From Flavobacterium micromati (GTDB lineage: Bacteria > Bacteroidota > Bacteroidia > Flavobacteriales > Flavobacteriaceae), in contig NZ_FQWF01000011.1 of the NCBI RefSeq assembly GCF_900129585.1, forward strand, positions 124,001 to 188,000: a stretch of DNA of 64,000 nt, in the 5' to 3' direction. This document shows, piece by piece, positions 54,851 to 61,645 of the stretch. Numbering within the stretch: the first letter of the stretch is position 1; each line of letters opens with the position of its first letter. The notes below the pieces were generated by a model that had not been told where the DNA came from, made no database searches, and saw only the letters and a list, made by a program, of their open reading frames with translations. The translations under genes were made by a program, and so were the position numbers.

Positions 54851-55333
54851 TTAAATCTTTATGAAAGTCTCGTAAGAGTAGTCATATTTGTGATTTTGAT
54901 CTTTAGCATTAAATTCTGTCGCGTCAATCTTCCATTGATCCATATTGATTTCAGGAAAATAGGCATCAGCATCAAAACTTTCATGAACTCTTGTGATTTC
55001 TAATTTATCAGCATAGGGCATTCCTAAACTGTAAATTTCTCCACCACCTATAATAAACGAATCTTCCTCTTTAGGACAGGCAGCAAGAGCTTTCTCTATA
55101 CTTTCAACAATTATACAGCCATCAGCTTTATAGTTTTGCTGTCTCGTGATAATAATATGTGTTCTATTAGGTAGCGGTTTTTCAAAGCTTTCAAATGTTT
55201 TTCGACCCATTATTATGTGATGTCCTGATGTTAACAATTTGAACCTTTTAAAATCATTTGGTAAATGCCACACTATTTTATTATCTTTTCCCAACGCGTT
55301 ATTCTCCGCTGCTGCTGCAATCATTATGATCAT
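54851..55333 (-). CDS. folA: Dihydrofolate reductase
   Basis: Reduces dihydrofolate to tetrahydrofolate with NADPH; it works with ThyA, encoded 1 kb away. 160 residues. Motifs: IAAAAENNALGKDNKIVWHLPNDFKRFK (substrate Asp near residue 26), HHIIMGRKTFES (NADPH), and FIIGGGEIY. The start overlaps the stop of the upstream 2TM gene (ATGA), so the two are translationally coupled. An ATG three codons later is a possible alternative start. Confidence 0.97.
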   Translation of the reverse strand: MIIMIAAAAENNALGKDNKIVWHLPNDFKRFKLLTSGHHIIMGRKTFESFEKPLPNRTHIIITRQQNYKADGCIIVESIEKALAACPKEEDSFIIGGGEIYSLGMPYADKLEITRVHESFDADAYFPEINMDQWKIDATEFNAKDQNHKYDYSYETFIKI

Positions 55334-55677
55334 AATTTTACGTTATTATTTGGTTCATAATTTGCTATTTTTGATTGAAGCTGTTCTATTTTTTTTTGTT
55401 GCTTAATGACCAGCCTGTCAATTTGTTCTCTTTCCCAATCTTTATTCATAAATCGGTCAGTAATAAAAATTTTTATAAAATGTAATATAAATAGAAACAA
55501 CCATGTCGTGATGATCCATAAATACCATTGAGTCACAAACGAACTATCTAAGATATTGTGACTTACAAACAATAATAAACTCCCTAATACAAATACAACA
55601 AAATGAAAATACAAACGCTTTTTTTGCTTGATCCGTCTTCTAGCGTATTCATATTGTTCATGTAATTGCTTTTCCAT
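55330..55677 (-). CDS. 2TM-domain membrane protein
   Basis: 115 residues with the 2TM domain: a basic lead YEYARRRIKQKKRLYFHFVVF, two helices (about 23-41 and 50-70), then a Lys/Glu/Gln-rich coiled-coil tail (RLVIKQQKKIEQLQSKI). The domain is common in Bacteroidetes, sometimes fused to LytTR or histidine-kinase parts, but here it is alone. It is cotranslated with folA. Function unknown. Confidence 0.82.
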   Translation of the reverse strand: MEKQLHEQYEYARRRIKQKKRLYFHFVVFVLGSLLLFVSHNILDSSFVTQWYLWIITTWLFLFILHFIKIFITDRFMNKDWEREQIDRLVIKQQKKIEQLQSKIANYEPNNNVKL

Positions 55678-55917
55678 CTTTTTAATTTTAGTTCATAAAG
55701 GTAAATTTTTTTTTCTAAAAATGCGAAGTAGGTCAACACTTATTAATCGATGAGAGGTCGTAATAATTTTCATTTTATTTTATTGAACTACTTAAATTTA
55801 TATTTAAAATTTTATTTTAACATATTTTTAAGCGTTTTGTCAATTCTTTCTCGTTGGGTTAACAATGTTAAAGGAATTCATTTACTTTGATACTTGTAAT
55901 CATAAAAAAAAATAGTT

Positions 55918-56214
55918 ATGGCAATTAAAAAACAATACATTAAATCAAAACCAGTTTGTAAAGTTACTTTTTTAGTTGAGGCAAAAGAGGCACAAGATAT
56001 CTCAGTTGTTGGAGACTTTAATAATTGGGATGTTAGCGATGGAGTTTTAAGCAAATTGAAGAATGGGAATTTTAAGGGAATTTTTGATTTAGATAAAGAT
56101 GCATCATACGAATTTAAATACGTGATAGATGGCACCTTTATTAATGAACCAGAATCCGATTTCTTTAAATGGAATGAATTTGCTGGAAATGAAAATGGTG
56201 TTTTAGAAATTTAA
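55918..56214 (+). CDS. Stand-alone glycogen-binding (CBM48/AMPK-type) domain protein
   Basis: 98 residues, cytoplasmic, almost entirely one early-set domain: CKVTFLVEAKEAQDISVVGDFNNWD, then a GVLSKLKNGNFKGIFDLDK core and YEFKYVIDGTFINEPESDFF. VxGDFNxWD and EFKYVIDG are hallmarks of CBM48/AMPK-beta glycogen-binding modules. There is no enzyme domain, and no glycogen gene is nearby. It could bind glycogen as an adaptor, but no binding partner is visible. Confidence 0.88.
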   Translation: MAIKKQYIKSKPVCKVTFLVEAKEAQDISVVGDFNNWDVSDGVLSKLKNGNFKGIFDLDKDASYEFKYVIDGTFINEPESDFFKWNEFAGNENGVLEI

Positions 56215-56238
56215 CTAAAGTAACATTTTTCATCATTT

Positions 56239-57063
56239 TTATACGGACACATTACCTTTTATTGCAGGGTGCGGATCATAGCCTTCAAGTTTAAAATCCT
56301 CAAAAGTAAAATCAAAGATGTTTTTTACATTAGGATTTAAAATCATTGTTGGCAAAGGTCTTGCTTCACGTGTTAATTGTAATTCAAGTTGTTCAAAATG
56401 ATTATTGTAAATATGTGCATCGCCAAAAGTGTGAATAAATTCGCCAAGTTTTAATTCGCAAACTTGAGCTATCATCATAGTTAATAGAGCATAAGATGCA
56501 ATGTTGAATGGAACTCCGAGAAAAACATCAGCACTTCGTTGGTACAATTGACAGGATAACTTTCCATCAGATACATAAAACTGAAAAAACGCATGACAAG
56601 GTGGTAATGCTGCTTTATTATTGGCTACGTTTTCTTCAAAGTGCTTGGTCGTATCTGGCAAAACAGAGGGATTCCAAGCCGAAACTAACATTCTGCGGCT
56701 GTTTGGATTAGTTTTTAATTCCGAGATAAGATCTGCGATTTGATCAATTTCTTCACTGTTCCAATTGCGCCATTGATGGCCGTAAACAGGACCTAAATCT
56801 CCGTTGGAATCAGCCCAAGCATCCCAAATTTTTACGCCATTTTGCTGCAGGTACTCTATGTTTGTATCTCCTTTCAAAAACCAAAGTAATTCAAAAATAA
56901 TTGATTTTAAATGTAGTTTTTTTGTAGTAACCATTGGGAAACCATCATTTAAATCAAAACGCATTTGGTAACCAAAAACGCTTTTTGTTCCTGTTCCAGT
57001 TCGATCTCCTTTCTGGCAACCGTTGTTCAATACGTGTTGTACTAAGTCTATATATTGCTTCAT
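56239..57063 (-). CDS. thyA: Thymidylate synthase
   Basis: Methylates dUMP to dTMP using methylene-tetrahydrofolate and releases dihydrofolate, which FolA recycles. 274 residues. The catalytic Cys156 is in [12 protein letters not shown]; upstream motifs are [16 protein letters not shown] and [11 protein letters not shown], downstream [24 protein letters not shown] and GDAHIYNNH. It is a normal-length classical ThyA. It is convergent with the CBM48-like gene. Confidence 0.98.
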   Translation of the reverse strand: MKQYIDLVQHVLNNGCQKGDRTGTGTKSVFGYQMRFDLNDGFPMVTTKKLHLKSIIFELLWFLKGDTNIEYLQQNGVKIWDAWADSNGDLGPVYGHQWRNWNSEEIDQIADLISELKTNPNSRRMLVSAWNPSVLPDTTKHFEENVANNKAALPPCHAFFQFYVSDGKLSCQLYQRSADVFLGVPFNIASYALLTMMIAQVCELKLGEFIHTFGDAHIYNNHFEQLELQLTREARPLPTMILNPNVKNIFDFTFEDFKLEGYDPHPAIKGNVSV

Positions 57064-57171
57064 TTTATGTTATTCTGTGTGATATGTGAATTTTAGTTTA
57101 TTTTTATTTTTTAAGTATTACAGATACCTTTATTTTTCTAAAATTATAAACTTATTTAAAAGCTTGTTTCT

Positions 57172-57513
57172 CTACGATAAACCTTTTGAAATAATATTAT
57201 TCTCGTTATCTAAATATTTTGACATATGACTTTTAGCGTCATGATCTCCTATTATGTGTATGTGGAGATCAATAAGACCCGGTAAAACATACTTATTTTT
57301 GAGGTCAATTTCAAATTCTTCTATCTTGGATTTTGGAGTAAATCCATCTTGTATTTTTATAGTTTTGTTTTTAGAAACCATTATAGTCTGGTTATCAGTT
57401 TCTTTTCCCGACTGTGTATTTAGAATTTTTCTGCAGTGTATATAATAATCTTGCGAAAATGATGCTGCAGTAAAAAAAAGACTTGTTGCAACTAAAAGCA
57501 ATGCTGATTTCAT
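57172..57513 (-). pseudogene. N-terminal remnant of a secreted amidohydrolase
   Basis: 113 codons encode a signal peptide (ending SFSQ, about residue 20), a small beta-sandwich start (QDYYIHCRKILNTQSGKETDNQ) and the first metal-binding motif LPGLIDLHIHI, which begins an imidazolonepropionase-like amidohydrolase domain. Intact relatives have over 400 residues with further His and Asp metal ligands; here the frame stops 32 codons after HIH, and only 108 bp separate it from thyA. The missing part is therefore deleted, not merely frameshifted. It keeps a full-match -7 box 39 bp upstream, so the fragment may still be expressed. Confidence 0.8.
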
Positions 57514-57552
57514 ATAATGGTTTTACAATAAGGTTTCTGTAAAAATAAGCAA

Positions 57553-57560
57553 CAAATATA
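57553..57560 (-). promoter_or_regulatory. -7 box of the amidohydrolase remnant
   Basis: TATATTTG on the minus strand, a full match to TAnnTTTG, 39 bp before the remnant's ATG. Confidence 0.55.
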
Positions 57561-57621
57561 GAATCTGCTTTATTTACATTATTTTTTATCAAAATGGATT
57601 TAGTAAACCAAAATGTAGATG

Positions 57622-58245
57622 CTATCTTTTAGAAATCTCATCTCTAATTTTTGCAGCTTTCTCGTAGTCTTCTTGGGATACAGCCTGATCTAAAAGTTCG
57701 TTCAATTCTTGTAGTGTATGTTTAGAATAAGTCGCTCCCGACTGGTTGCTCTCTTCTGTACGACCAAAAGTTTCCGGATTTGAAAGTACATCATCAATTT
57801 CTTGTGAATCCTTATCAACATCTGACGGATTTGTTTTTAAATAAATTCCAGCTTTGTCTAAAATATTTTTGTAAGTAAAAATAGGAGCATTAAAACGTAA
57901 AGCTAGCGCGATTGCATCAGATGTTCTAGCATCGATAATTTCTTCAATTTTATCTCTTTCGCAAATGATACTCGAGTAGAAAACTCCATCCACTAATTTG
58001 TGAATAATTACTTGCTTCACAACTATATCAAAGCGCTCTGCAAAGTTTTTAAACAAATCATGAGTCAGTGGACGTGGGGGTTTGATTTCTTTTTCCAAGG
58101 CAATAGCAATTGATTGTGCTTCAAAAGCGCCGATGACAATTGGTAATTTACGCTCGCCATCAACCTCATTCAAAATTAAAGCATAAGCTCCGTTTTGAGT
58201 TTGACTGTAAGAAATTCCTTTTATGGATAATTTAACTAAGCTCAT
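57622..58245 (-). CDS. DUF151 bifunctional-nuclease-family protein with UvrB/UvrC motif
   Basis: 207 residues. The N-terminal DUF151 domain (about 1-140) has LPIVIGAFEAQSIAIALEKEI, RPLTHDLF and DARTSDAIALALRFNAPI, all typical of the family. A linker leads to a C-terminal UvrB/UvrC-type helical hairpin (about 170-207, LNELLDQAVSQEDYEKAAKIRDEI). DUF151 proteins have been reported to have RNase and DNase activity in plants; the bacterial role is unclear. It follows etfA on the same strand behind a terminator that also contains its likely -7 box. Confidence 0.9.
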   Translation of the reverse strand: MSLVKLSIKGISYSQTQNGAYALILNEVDGERKLPIVIGAFEAQSIAIALEKEIKPPRPLTHDLFKNFAERFDIVVKQVIIHKLVDGVFYSSIICERDKIEEIIDARTSDAIALALRFNAPIFTYKNILDKAGIYLKTNPSDVDKDSQEIDDVLSNPETFGRTEESNQSGATYSKHTLQELNELLDQAVSQEDYEKAAKIRDEISKR

Positions 58246-58302
58246 AATTATTATAATGAATAGGATCTAATTCTATAAATAGTAAAAAAGTTCGCATAAA
58301 AA

Positions 58303-58351
58303 AATGCTATCTAAAGGCAAAGATACAAATATCTTATTTTTAGATAGCATT
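58303..58351 (-). terminator. etfA terminator with nested stem
   Basis: A 13-bp outer stem (AATGCTATCTAAA / TTTAGATAGCATT) encloses a second stem (AAGATA / TATCTT). On the minus strand it ends in a T-run. It lies 23 bp after the etfA stop codon. Confidence 0.8.
58318..58325 (-). promoter_or_regulatory. -7 box of the DUF151 gene, inside the etfA terminator
   Basis: TATCTTTG on the minus strand, a full match to TAnnTTTG, 72 bp before the ATG at 58245. It overlaps the inner stem of the hairpin. Confidence 0.5.
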
Positions 58352-58374
58352 ATAATTTAGATTAATGTGAAGTG

Positions 58375-59340
58375 TTAACTCTGTGCTTTAAATGCTTTGA
58401 ATTTTTCAATCAATTGAGGTATAATTTCAAATGCATCACCTACAATGCCATAATCAGCAACTTTAAAAAATGGCGCTTCAGGATCACTATTGATAACTAC
58501 CTTTACTTTTGAGGAATTAACTCCTGCTATATGTTGAATTGCGCCTGAAATTCCAATAGCAATATAAAGGTTTGTAGCGACCGGCTTTCCTGTTTGACCT
58601 ACGTGTTCTCCGTGTGGTCTCCATCCCAAATCAGAAACTGGTTTTGAACAAGCGGTTGCAGCCCCAAGAACTGAAGCTAAATCTTCAACCATTCCCCAGT
58701 TTTCAGGACCTTTAAGTCCACGACCAGCAGAAACAACTATGTCGGCATCAGCAATAGATACTTTACCGTTTCCTTTTTCTACTGATTCTACTTTCACGCC
58801 AAAATCATTTTCTCCAATTGTTGGATCAAAATCTTCTTCTGTAAGTGTAGATGGAGTTTCGAAAATCCCATAAGAGTTTTTAGCTAATCCTAAAACTTTT
58901 ATTTCTGTTTCAATTTCAGTTGTATTGAAGGCTTTGTTCGAAAAAGCATTTCTTTTTACCAAGAAAGGCGTGGTTGAAATAGGAAGTCCTACTACATTAG
59001 ACGCGTATCCAGCCTCTAAAGCAACTGCAACAAGAGAAGATAAATAAACACTATCCGTTGTTGAAGAGAGTAAAACTAATTTTACGTTTTCCTTTACCGC
59101 AGCTTGCTTAATTACATCAGCATAAGCTTTTGCAGTAAAACCCGATAATTTATCGTTGTTTACCTTCAATACTTTATCAACTCCATATTTAGCTAATTCT
59201 GAAACGTCTCCTGCATTTACAGTTACTGCTGTCACAGTTGTTCCCAACGTTTCAGCTACTTTTTTAGCATAAGAAGCTAACTCAAATGCTACTTTCTTAA
59301 ATTTTCCTTCAGCGTACTCCGCGTATATTAATATTGACAT
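58375..59340 (-). CDS. etfA: Electron transfer flavoprotein subunit alpha
   Basis: With EtfB it carries electrons from acyl-CoA and other dehydrogenases to the respiratory chain. 321 residues. The C-terminal FAD-binding domain has the signature VSAGRGLKGPENW, then GWRPHGEHVGQTGKPVATNLYIAIGISGAIQH (FAD and dimer contacts) and NSDPEAPFFKVADYGIVGD. The N-terminal half has the EtfA fold shared with EtfB. It lies 122 bp after etfB. Confidence 0.97.
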   Translation of the reverse strand: MSILIYAEYAEGKFKKVAFELASYAKKVAETLGTTVTAVTVNAGDVSELAKYGVDKVLKVNNDKLSGFTAKAYADVIKQAAVKENVKLVLLSSTTDSVYLSSLVAVALEAGYASNVVGLPISTTPFLVKRNAFSNKAFNTTEIETEIKVLGLAKNSYGIFETPSTLTEEDFDPTIGENDFGVKVESVEKGNGKVSIADADIVVSAGRGLKGPENWGMVEDLASVLGAATACSKPVSDLGWRPHGEHVGQTGKPVATNLYIAIGISGAIQHIAGVNSSKVKVVINSDPEAPFFKVADYGIVGDAFEIIPQLIEKFKAFKAQS

Positions 59341-59462
59341 AATTATTATGATTTTATATTTTAGACTTCTGATTTTAGATTTTAGAACTTAGACTTAAGA
59401 TTTTAGATTCTTTTTGCCATCAGCAATCAAAAATCGTTAATCCTCAATCAACAATCCAATTC
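59341..59462. repeat. Low-complexity spacer with repeated GATTTTAGA words, between etfB and etfA
   Basis: The words TTTTAGA and GATTTTAGA recur several times within about 60 bp (59351-59412), forming a simple AT-rich repeat. No terminator is seen here, consistent with etfB and etfA being one transcript. It resembles spacers found between flavobacterial genes. Confidence 0.5.
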
Positions 59463-60209
59463 TTAAATCACCTTTGCTTCGTTGTGTAATAAATTAATTA
59501 ACTCATCTAAATTATCGGCGGCGATTAATTTCACTGCAGATCTTGGTGCTGGTTTTTCAAACTTAAGTGCTTTCGTATTTATAGCAGCATCAACTGGCTC
59601 TAAAACCGTCAATGTTTTTGTTCTGGCAGTCATAATTCCTCTCATGTTAGGAATACGTAAGTCTTTTTCTTCCACCAATCCTTTTTGTCCACCTATAATT
59701 AACGGCAATGATGTACTAACAGTCTCTTTACCACCATCAATTTCACGTACGGCTTTTACATTGTTACCATCAACAGTAAGCTCAGTGCAAGAATTTAAGA
59801 AATTATATCCTAAAATACCGGCAATCATACCTGGAACCATTCCACCATTATAATCTAAAGATTCTTTTCCAGCAATAATAACGTCGTACCCGCCATTCTT
59901 AATTACTTCGGCTAATTGTTTAGCAACAAAAAATCCGTCAGTCGCAGCGGCATTTACACGAATCGCTTCATTTGCACCTATTGCTAATGCTTTTCTTAAA
60001 GTTGGTTCTGTCTCTGGACCTCCAACATTAACAACAGTTACAGTTGCACCTTGTTGTTCTTGAAACCAAATAGCACGTGTTAAACCAAATTCGTCATTTG
60101 GATTAATTACATATTGAACGCCATTTGTGTCAAATTCAGAATCACCATTGACAAAGTTAATTTTTGAAGTAGTATCAGGAACGTGACTGATGCAAACTAA
60201 TATTTTCAT
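59463..60209 (-). CDS. etfB: Electron transfer flavoprotein subunit beta
   Basis: 248 residues, AMP-binding partner of EtfA. It starts MKILVCISHVPDTTSKI, typical of the family, with NPNDEFGLTRAIW, GGPETEPTLRKALAIGANEAIRV and AGKESLDYNGGMVPGMIAGILG (the adenine-nucleotide site), and VREIDGGKETVSTSLPLIIGGQKGL. It is the first gene of the etfB-etfA pair and has its own -7 box. Confidence 0.97.
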   Translation of the reverse strand: MKILVCISHVPDTTSKINFVNGDSEFDTNGVQYVINPNDEFGLTRAIWFQEQQGATVTVVNVGGPETEPTLRKALAIGANEAIRVNAAATDGFFVAKQLAEVIKNGGYDVIIAGKESLDYNGGMVPGMIAGILGYNFLNSCTELTVDGNNVKAVREIDGGKETVSTSLPLIIGGQKGLVEEKDLRIPNMRGIMTARTKTLTVLEPVDAAINTKALKFEKPAPRSAVKLIAADNLDELINLLHNEAKVI

Positions 60210-60242
60210 GAGTATATTTTTAGTTATTCTTAATTTCTTTTA

Positions 60243-60250
60243 CAAATTTA
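60243..60250 (-). promoter_or_regulatory. -7 box of etfB
   Basis: TAAATTTG on the minus strand, a full match to TAnnTTTG, 33 bp before the etfB ATG. Confidence 0.6.
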
Positions 60251-60493
60251 AAATATTAAATTGAATAATATACTATGCATGCATAATATTTTTTGTTAAA
60301 CTATTACGATTTCGCGATCTGGTTTGTTACTATAACTCTTTCTATTTCTTTCAAGTAAAATGGGTATGGTGTGTAAAAAGACCTGTGGGTATTTAAAAGT
60401 TATGGTTGGCACTTTGCTATATTGCTAAACTTTTGATGATAAAGGCAGCAATTAATTTAGGTAATTTTATGCATTAAAGTAATATAAAATATT
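60251..60493. other. Divergent promoter region of etfB and the E1-beta gene, nothing else recognised
   Basis: The full gap between starts (60210-60534) is 325 bp and holds a -7 box for each gene at its ends. Between them the only regular feature is a perfect 12-bp palindrome TATGCATGCATA near 60274. No small RNA or open frame was recognised. Confidence 0.4.
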
Positions 60494-60501
60494 TATTTTT
60501 G
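60494..60501 (+). promoter_or_regulatory. -7 box of the E1-beta gene
   Basis: TATTTTTG, a full match to TAnnTTTG, 33 bp before the ATG at 60535. It overlaps the TTG at 60499, so that longer start is unlikely. Confidence 0.65.
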
Positions 60502-60534
60502 CAGTTCGAAAAATTAGACATACAACATATTAAT

Positions 60535-61515
60535 ATGAGAACGATACAATTTAGAGAGGCTATTTGCGAAGCGATGAGTGAGGAAATGCGTCATGACGAA
60601 TCCATATACTTAATGGGTGAAGAAGTTGCAGAATATAATGGTGCCTATAAAGCATCTAAAGGAATGCTTGCTGAATTTGGCGAAAAAAGAGTAATTGACA
60701 CTCCAATTGCTGAACTTGGATTTACTGGTATTGCTGTTGGATCAGCCATGAACGGTTGTCGTCCTATTGTAGAATATATGACGTTTAATTTCTGTTTAGT
60801 AGGAATTGACCAAATTATAAATAATGCTGCCAAAATGCGCCAAATGACAGGTGGACAATTTAATGTCCCTATTGTTTTTCGTGGACCAACGGCATCGGCA
60901 GGACAATTAGGAGCAACACACTCACAAGCACTAGAAAATTGGTTTGCTAATACTCCGGGTCTCAAAGTGGTAGTTCCATCTACTGTTTATGATGCAAAAG
61001 GATTATTGAAGGCCGCAATACGTGATAATGATCCTGTAATTTTTATGGAATCAGAGCAAATGTATGGTGACAAAGGGGAAGTGCCAGATGGCGAATATAT
61101 TATTCCACTTGGTGTAGCCGACATCAAACGTGCAGGTACAGACGTAACCATCGTCTCTTTTGGTAAAATTATAAAAGAAGCTCATATTGCAGCTGATGAA
61201 TTAGCTAAAGAGGGAATTTCGTGCGAAATTATAGATTTAAGAACGGTACGACCTATGGATTACGATGCGATTTTAACCTCTGTTAGAAAAACAAATCGTT
61301 TAGTAGTGCTTGAAGAAGCTTGGCCTTTTGCAAGTGTTGCTTCAGAGATAACTTATATTGTACAAGAACGTGCTTTTGATTTTCTTGATGCTCCTATACA
61401 ACGTATCACAACAGCAGACACTCCCGCTCCTTACTCGCCGGTTTTGTTGAAAGAATGGTTGCCTAACTCAGCTGATGTGATAAAAGCCGTTAAAAAAGTA
61501 ATGTATAAAAACTAA
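60535..61515 (+). CDS. pdhB: Pyruvate dehydrogenase E1 component subunit beta
   Basis: Part of the alpha2-beta2 E1 that decarboxylates pyruvate with thiamine diphosphate. 326 residues. The N-terminal motif LMGEEVAEYNGAYKASKGM and the following DTPIAELGFTGIAVGSAMNG are the ThDP-contact region with its conserved Glu. Later come GPTASAGQLGATHSQ and PYSPVLLKEWLPN. It has the E1-beta form, but a 2-oxoisovalerate E1-beta is a weaker alternative; the E1-alpha and E2 genes are not adjacent, as is usual in flavobacteria. Confidence 0.92.
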   Translation: MRTIQFREAICEAMSEEMRHDESIYLMGEEVAEYNGAYKASKGMLAEFGEKRVIDTPIAELGFTGIAVGSAMNGCRPIVEYMTFNFCLVGIDQIINNAAKMRQMTGGQFNVPIVFRGPTASAGQLGATHSQALENWFANTPGLKVVVPSTVYDAKGLLKAAIRDNDPVIFMESEQMYGDKGEVPDGEYIIPLGVADIKRAGTDVTIVSFGKIIKEAHIAADELAKEGISCEIIDLRTVRPMDYDAILTSVRKTNRLVVLEEAWPFASVASEITYIVQERAFDFLDAPIQRITTADTPAPYSPVLLKEWLPNSADVIKAVKKVMYKN

Positions 61516-61592
61516 CCGTTTATAATTATTTTTTGCAATGAAAATTAACAATTTCATTTAGTAACAACTATTATTTCAACATAGAGAATAAC

Positions 61593-61600
61593 TATATTTG
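61593..61600 (+). promoter_or_regulatory. -7 box of the DUF5686-type gene, abutting the pdhB terminator
   Basis: TATATTTG, a full match to TAnnTTTG, directly before the hairpin at 61601. The ATG lies 45 bp downstream. Confidence 0.55.
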
Positions 61601-61638
61601 AAACTTCATCAATTATTATTTGATGAAGTTTTTTTTTG
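61601..61638 (+). terminator. Terminator of pdhB
   Basis: A 12-bp stem (AAACTTCATCAA / TTGATGAAGTTT) with a 7-nt loop and a T-run, 85 bp after the stop codon. The next gene starts only 8 bp further on. Confidence 0.8.
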
Positions 61639-61645
61639 AATGATT

